Assembly: GCA_964546285.1 (NCBI GenBank)
Contig: CAZJJK010000072.1
Location: 1 to 17,000, forward strand
Source of the DNA: CAZJJK01 sp964546285
GTDB lineage: Bacteria; Spirochaetota; Spirochaetia; Treponematales; Breznakiellaceae
Reading direction: 5' to 3'
Length of the DNA: 17,000 nt
This document shows, piece after piece, positions 13,054-17,000 of the stretch; the stretch's first letter is position 1; the number at the start of each line of letters is the position of its first letter. The translations under genes were made by a program, and so were the position numbers. The notes under the pieces were generated by a model that saw nothing but the letters and a program-made list of their open reading frames with translations, searched no databases and was not told the origin of the DNA.

Positions 13054-16000
13054 TCAGAAAGAACGAACCAATCGAAAACCGAGGAAAAACCGTGGAAAGG
13101 TTGAACCTGGCCAATGACGATCGGTCGGGCGTATTTCTTCGCCTGTCCCCCATGCCCCGCCGCGAATAATATGGTCATTGTTACGGTCGAGACTAACCCT
13201 CGTATCGCGAGGCTTTGGGTGAGGTTCATCGGAATACGCTTCATATAGGTCCCAACACCATTCCCATATATTTCCGCTCATATCATAAAGCCCCAATTCG
13301 TTGGCGGCTTTGGCAGCTACCGGCTTTGCTCCCTCGCTGTTGGCATAATACCACGCGACGCTATCCGCGTCGTCCGCTCCCGCATACGTATAGCCGCGGC
13401 TAAGCTTCCCGCCCCGGGCGGCATATTCCCACTCCGCTTCCGTCGGCAGCCGCCAACCGTTCGCGCTCCAGTCGCAGACCACGTCAGTACCGTCTATGGT
13501 GTAAACCTCTTCTAGACCATCGATCCGACTCAGCTTATTGGCATAGGCCACCGCGTCAGCCCAAAGCACCGTAAAAACCGGATAAGTATCGCCTAAACCG
13601 TATTCACCATCCTCCACGGACGGATTTCTGTCCATCAGAGCGATATATTCCCTTTGGATCACCTCCGTCTTCATCATCCAGAAGGAGTCGACGGTAACCA
13701 TATGGACCGGCTTCTCATCGTCCTCGCCTGAGTTGGAACCCATCCAGAAGGAACCGCCTTCAACGAAACTTTCATCATGGAGAGACACAATACCTTTTTT
13801 TTTCAAGCTTATTGCCGTCTTATCGGGATTTTCTAAATTTTCCGCTTCTATTGCCGGCGATGCCGCATACTCGTTTTTCGAACAGCGGCGGACTAGTCGG
13901 AAGCCCAGAAAGCTATATAGCTCCGTCGGGGCGGCTCCGCCGCGGGCAGCCGATGGCAGAAGGTCCTGACTGTCGCTAATCCAGCCGCCGCCGCAAACCA
14001 AGTGACGCACGCCAGAATCAGAACCTGAAGGATTCGTTTGAGTCCAACCCCCATACGCACCGTGCCAATCCCAACACCATTCCATTACGTTTCCACTCAA
14101 ATCGTAAAGACCCAACTCATTGGCGGCTTTAGTCGCTACTGGCTTCGCCCCTCTCTTCTCAGTCGTACTCGCATACCACGCTACGCTATCCAGATCGCTT
14201 GATCCTGAATAAGTATAGCCGCGACTAAGCTTTCCTCCCCGCGCGGCATATTCCCATTCCGCTTCCGTCGGCAGCCGCCAGCCGTTTGATTGCCAATCAC
14301 AAATTACATCGTACCCATTTATGATATACGCCGGTTCAAGCCCATTTTTCTGGCTTAATGTATTAGCGTAGGCCAGCGCATTATACCAGGAAACATTATA
14401 AACCGGATAATTATCGCCTACCCCATATCTCATCGCCGGGTTGCTTCCCATCAAGGCCGCGTAGTCCTTTTGGGTTACCTCGGTCTTCATCATCCAGAAA
14501 GAGTCGATATTCGCCGTGGATACAGCCTTCTCTTCGTCACCACCGGTCACGGATCCCATCTTGAAAGAAGTCCCTTCAACGTAGATTTCATTATGGAGCG
14601 CTTTCGTACTACCAAGTTTGTCTAAGCCGAATACGGTTGTCGTATTCTTCCCCACACTGACAGGCATCGTCGCCGCACTTTCCTCATAGCCATTCAGCTT
14701 GACGGCTATCCGAACCGTACCGGCCGGCAGGTTTCGCGCCGTCGCCGGGCTCTTCCCAAGGCTTTTTCCGTCCACGACGACTTCCGCCCCGCTGGGTATG
14801 GTGGCGATAGTCATACTTCCCGTGGTCCAGGGTTCCCAGCGGGTGGTTTCGGCGCGGTTAACGCTGACGACAGCCGATATCGTATCGTAGCCCATCCCGA
14901 ACCCCTCCACTATATAAGCGCCGATAGGCAAATCCGTTCGGAAATGTCCGCCATAGAGATCGAAGAAAACCTCATCATCCCGCGACAGCCTAAAGCCGGC
15001 GTCTGATGGAATGATGATATCAAGGTTGCCAAGCTCGGTTAGCACAATATCCCGCTGGGCGGTTTTTCCCTCCGGCACGTTGACCTTGCCTTGCCAGAGC
15101 AAGCCCGGACCGTGGACGACGGCGTCGTGGTCGCCGGCCTCAAGATCGCGGAAAAGGCCAGTGCCAAAAGCGCCGAGATCGCGGCCATCGATCTGGACCA
15201 TACAGTCTGACGCCCCTTTGGCCTTCAGGATCAGGTTCCCTTTAAGGGGCTCCAAGGTCAGCTTCAAATCCCGCAGTTCGCCGGGAGCCAGGGTAACGAT
15301 GGTCCGAGCCGCCCAGGCGGCGCGGCGCGCCTCAATCGTGATCGGCCGGCCGGCTGGCACTTTTTCGAACAAGGCGCCGCTCATACCGACGAACACGCCG
15401 TCGATCAGCACTTCCGCCTCAGCGGGGTCGCTCACAACGAAGAGTTCGGCCACTTCCGGAACGGCGGGAAGGACGGAAACGGCGCCGGTGGTGGCGCCAA
15501 GCTTGGTCCCGGACGCGGCGCCGCTGGCTCCCGCCGGCATCTTGAATACGAAATCCCCCTTATCCAGGTTGGGATCGCGGATTTTGCCGTACTGGGGATG
15601 CTGGGCGGCGTAGCTGTAATTGACCACCTTCTCGTCCAGGAACTCGCCGAGTTCGGCGCCGGTCACATACGCGTCGCCGTTGCGGTCGGCCTCCCCGCCG
15701 ATGCCGGCGACAAACTGGTCTCGGAACACGCTGCGGTCCGGCACGGTTTCATCGGCCGATCCCGAGGTGATGAACTGCCGCACCGCGCTCAGGGTTTTTT
15801 CGCTGATATTGGTCGGCATCGCCCGGCTGATAGCGAAAATGGAGCCGGAAAAGCAGGAGTCGAACAGGAAGAGCGCGTGGCGCGCCTCAATATTTTTAGC
15901 CCAGGTATCGAACTGCTGCATCGGGACGGCTTTGCGCTTAAAGCCCGTCGGATCGATTTCCGGGTTGGGCGCGTCCGTCGGCACGATGTAGCCCATATCC

Positions 16001-16452
16001 AAGCCACTGGCTAGTTTCAAGGTATGGCCGTGGCCGGCGTAATAGAAAAGAAGCCGGTTCCCCTCCTCAAAACCGTAGGCATCGATAAAATCGGTATAGG
16101 CGCGTTCCAGCTCCCCGGAAGCGAGATCGGCCTTGACCGTAACGTGGAAACCTTGGACTTCCAAGGCCCGCTTGACCGCGTCCGCGTCCTCGGCGGTCCC
16201 CGACAGCTTGGGCCAGCCGGCGTTGTACAGCGCTTCCCCGATCACCAAGGCGTACGACGCCGTAAAGCCGCCGACATCAGTACCGTCCAGCGCCGTCACT
16301 TTCAAACTCCGCTCCTGGCCAAAAACCGCCGTAGTCAGCGACAAAAGGAAAAAGAGCGTGAGGCTGTCAAAAACCTGTCGTAATTGGGATCGATTTAGCG
16401 ACGCGCCTAGGAGATGGCGCTTTTGGCGCGAGCTTTGATTGGATTCCGCCAT
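13054..16452 (-). CDS. Secreted caspase-fold / EF-hand / PEGA / double FGE-fold protein
   Basis: A 1132-residue exported protein. A hydrophobic signal at about 28-45 ends VFG-QERS. Residues about 64-305 are a peptidase C14 (caspase-like) domain: ALVIGEALY at 68-76, catalytic His141 in YYAGHGH and Cys200 in LFDSCFSG. An EF-hand loop with canonical ligands lies at 256-267 (DRNGDAYVTGAE). About 337-611 holds four PEGA-type beta repeats; the last (546-611, SGAEVVVDGKSLGKSPA) is the clearest. Two FGE/SUMF1-fold domains follow at 621-857 and 892-1132, each with NGWRLPTEAEWEYAARGG and GLYD.SGN..EWCWD and ending GFRLVR. Both lack the Cys pair of true formylglycine-generating enzyme. PEGA may bind the envelope and the FGE folds ligand or substrate. 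ATG 16452 is the only start after an in-frame stop; AGGAG lies 12 bases upstream. The gene follows the DUF4384 gene by 24 bases, an operon. Confidence 0.85.
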   Translation of the reverse strand: MAESNQSSRQKRHLLGASLNRSQLRQVFDSLTLFFLLSLTTAVFGQERSLKVTALDGTDVGGFTASYALVIGEALYNAGWPKLSGTAEDADAVKRALEVQGFHVTVKADLASGELERAYTDFIDAYGFEEGNRLLFYYAGHGHTLKLASGLDMGYIVPTDAPNPEIDPTGFKRKAVPMQQFDTWAKNIEARHALFLFDSCFSGSIFAISRAMPTNISEKTLSAVRQFITSGSADETVPDRSVFRDQFVAGIGGEADRNGDAYVTGAELGEFLDEKVVNYSYAAQHPQYGKIRDPNLDKGDFVFKMPAGASGAASGTKLGATTGAVSVLPAVPEVAELFVVSDPAEAEVLIDGVFVGMSGALFEKVPAGRPITIEARRAAWAARTIVTLAPGELRDLKLTLEPLKGNLILKAKGASDCMVQIDGRDLGAFGTGLFRDLEAGDHDAVVHGPGLLWQGKVNVPEGKTAQRDIVLTELGNLDIIIPSDAGFRLSRDDEVFFDLYGGHFRTDLPIGAYIVEGFGMGYDTISAVVSVNRAETTRWEPWTTGSMTIATIPSGAEVVVDGKSLGKSPATARNLPAGTVRIAVKLNGYEESAATMPVSVGKNTTTVFGLDKLGSTKALHNEIYVEGTSFKMGSVTGGDEEKAVSTANIDSFWMMKTEVTQKDYAALMGSNPAMRYGVGDNYPVYNVSWYNALAYANTLSQKNGLEPAYIINGYDVICDWQSNGWRLPTEAEWEYAARGGKLSRGYTYSGSSDLDSVAWYASTTEKRGAKPVATKAANELGLYDLSGNVMEWCWDWHGAYGGWTQTNPSGSDSGVRHLVCGGGWISDSQDLLPSAARGGAAPTELYSFLGFRLVRRCSKNEYAASPAIEAENLENPDKTAISLKKKGIVSLHDESFVEGGSFWMGSNSGEDDEKPVHMVTVDSFWMMKTEVIQREYIALMDRNPSVEDGEYGLGDTYPVFTVLWADAVAYANKLSRIDGLEEVYTIDGTDVVCDWSANGWRLPTEAEWEYAARGGKLSRGYTYAGADDADSVAWYYANSEGAKPVAAKAANELGLYDMSGNIWEWCWDLYEAYSDEPHPKPRDTRVSLDRNNDHIIRGGAWGTGEEIRPTDRHWPGSTFPRFFLGFRLVRSF
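13388..14286 (-). repeat. Internal duplication within the FGE-fold region
   Basis: The segments 13388-13461 and 14213-14286 differ at six of 74 positions and are offset by 825 bp, exactly 275 codons. They encode the shared WRLPTEAEWEYAARGGKLSR stretch of the two FGE-fold domains. The rest of each domain is much more divergent, so this block is either under strong constraint or was recently homogenised by gene conversion. Confidence 0.75.
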
Positions 16453-16476
16453 AATTCGATGCTTCTCCTTTTGTAG

Positions 16477-17000
16477 CTATTCAACATTGAAAACGGTCGT
16501 TCCCTTCGGGCCGATGTAGTAACTGGCCAGGGCTTCCGCCCGTTCCGCCGCCACCCCGGCGCCGGACGCCGCGCTGGGCGTGGCCGTCACCGTTAGCCCG
16601 CGATCAATGGCGGTTCTGGCGTCGCCCGAAAGCGTCAAGAAATCGGCTTCGGTGTTGTCGAAAGGAACGGTGGAGGCGACCACTTTGATGAATTCGGTGC
16701 CGTAGGGCGGCCCCAAAGTAAAAGCGAAGCCGTCGCGTTCTCCCGGAATCCGGACTGGAGCGCCGGGCTTAAGCGTGCCGCCACCGCCGTAACGGTTCGG
16801 CCAAATCAACCGCACCTGGCCGTACACATCGATATGGTAAACCTTGACGTACGCTTCCTTGGTGACGCTCACAAGGCACACCATAGCTTCACCATCGGCG
16901 TAGCTGGCGCCGGGACCGCGTTCAGTGCTGACGGCGACGGCTAGTCCATCGATATGCGTCTGGTAGGACCATTTCACCAGTGTCTGGGCTGTAGCCGCCG
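16477..17000 (-). CDS. DUF4384 domain protein (5' end beyond window)
   Basis: The frame is open to the window edge, so the gene is probably partial; a GTG at 16975-16977 would give 166 residues but has no clear ribosome site. Using that numbering, residues about 11-106 match DUF4384: AYVKVYHIDVYGQVRLIWPNR at 42-62, then LKPG, IPG and a PPYGTEFIKVVAS segment. DUF4384 is a beta-rich domain found in surface proteins and often linked with caspase-like peptidases and WD or FGE modules; its function is unsettled. The C-terminal part is Ala-rich and ends YYIGPKGTTVFNVE. It lies 24 bases before the caspase-fold gene and should be cotranscribed with it, pointing to a shared envelope role. Confidence 0.75.
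   Translation of the reverse strand, partial: AATAQTLVKWSYQTHIDGLAVAVSTERGPGASYADGEAMVCLVSVTKEAYVKVYHIDVYGQVRLIWPNRYGGGGTLKPGAPVRIPGERDGFAFTLGPPYGTEFIKVVASTVPFDNTEADFLTLSGDARTAIDRGLTVTATPSAASGAGVAAERAEALASYYIGPKGTTVFNVE

Noticed and set aside
13054..13300. Diversity-generating retroelement variable region at the C-terminus of the FGE-fold protein
   Set aside because: The FGE fold and the GFRLVR ending are suggestive, but no reverse transcriptase and no template repeat were seen in the window.
15598..16014. 138-codon plus-strand open frame, with several others over 13200-16440
   Set aside because: They are antisense to the caspase/PEGA/FGE gene, which has clear domains; GC-rich codons open the opposite frames.

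Overview
The window looks like a chromosomal segment of a fermentative, lipoprotein-rich bacterium, most likely a spirochaete of the Treponema type. The evidence is indirect: several secreted lipoproteins, a secreted caspase/PEGA/FGE-fold protein next to a DUF4384 protein, a LuxR-type regulator with a membrane-embedded N-terminus, frequent TTG or GTG starts behind strong Shine-Dalgarno sites, and about 50% GC with AT-rich spacers. No rRNA, tRNA, CRISPR array or intact transposase gene was seen, so the taxonomic call is an inference.

Layout: (1) 54-2361 is a divergent pair. A minus-strand lipoprotein with a zinc-metallopeptidase HExxH motif faces a plus-strand membrane LuxR-type regulator, and the spacer carries a dyad and a direct repeat. 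(2) 2362-2890 is an uncertain stretch with a long open frame but no recognisable gene. (3) 2888-3490 (minus) encodes a secreted lamin-tail-domain protein. (4) 3788-8151 is a carbohydrate-active block: a GH44-like glycoside hydrolase lipoprotein, then a multidomain FN3/BACON-like/InlB-repeat/DNRLRE lipoprotein. Between them is a near-perfect sigma70 promoter with an operator-like array at the expected start site. (5) 8337-12537 is a P-type Ca2+ ATPase (9447-12140) preceded by a divergent two-helix membrane protein and bracketed by two diverged copies of a 330-bp non-coding element. (6) 12707-12949 is a small membrane/coiled-coil protein. (7) 13054-17000 (minus) is a two-gene operon: a DUF4384 protein cut by the window edge, then a 1132-residue protein with a signal peptide, caspase-fold peptidase, EF-hand loop, PEGA repeats and two FGE/SUMF1-fold domains.

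Functionally, the GH44-like enzyme and the DNRLRE protein look like cell-surface tools for binding and cutting plant or microbial polysaccharide. The caspase/PEGA/FGE protein with its DUF4384 partner looks like an envelope-located, possibly Ca2+-responsive protease module of unknown target. The ATPase exports Ca2+ or a similar cation.

The most novel structural observation is a MITE-like repeat family. Two 330-bp elements (8337-8666 and 12208-12537) have 22-bp terminal inverted repeats, and the second is flanked by a perfect 9-bp target duplication (TATCCCTTA). The copies are clearly related but strongly diverged and lie in opposite orientation around the ATPase module.
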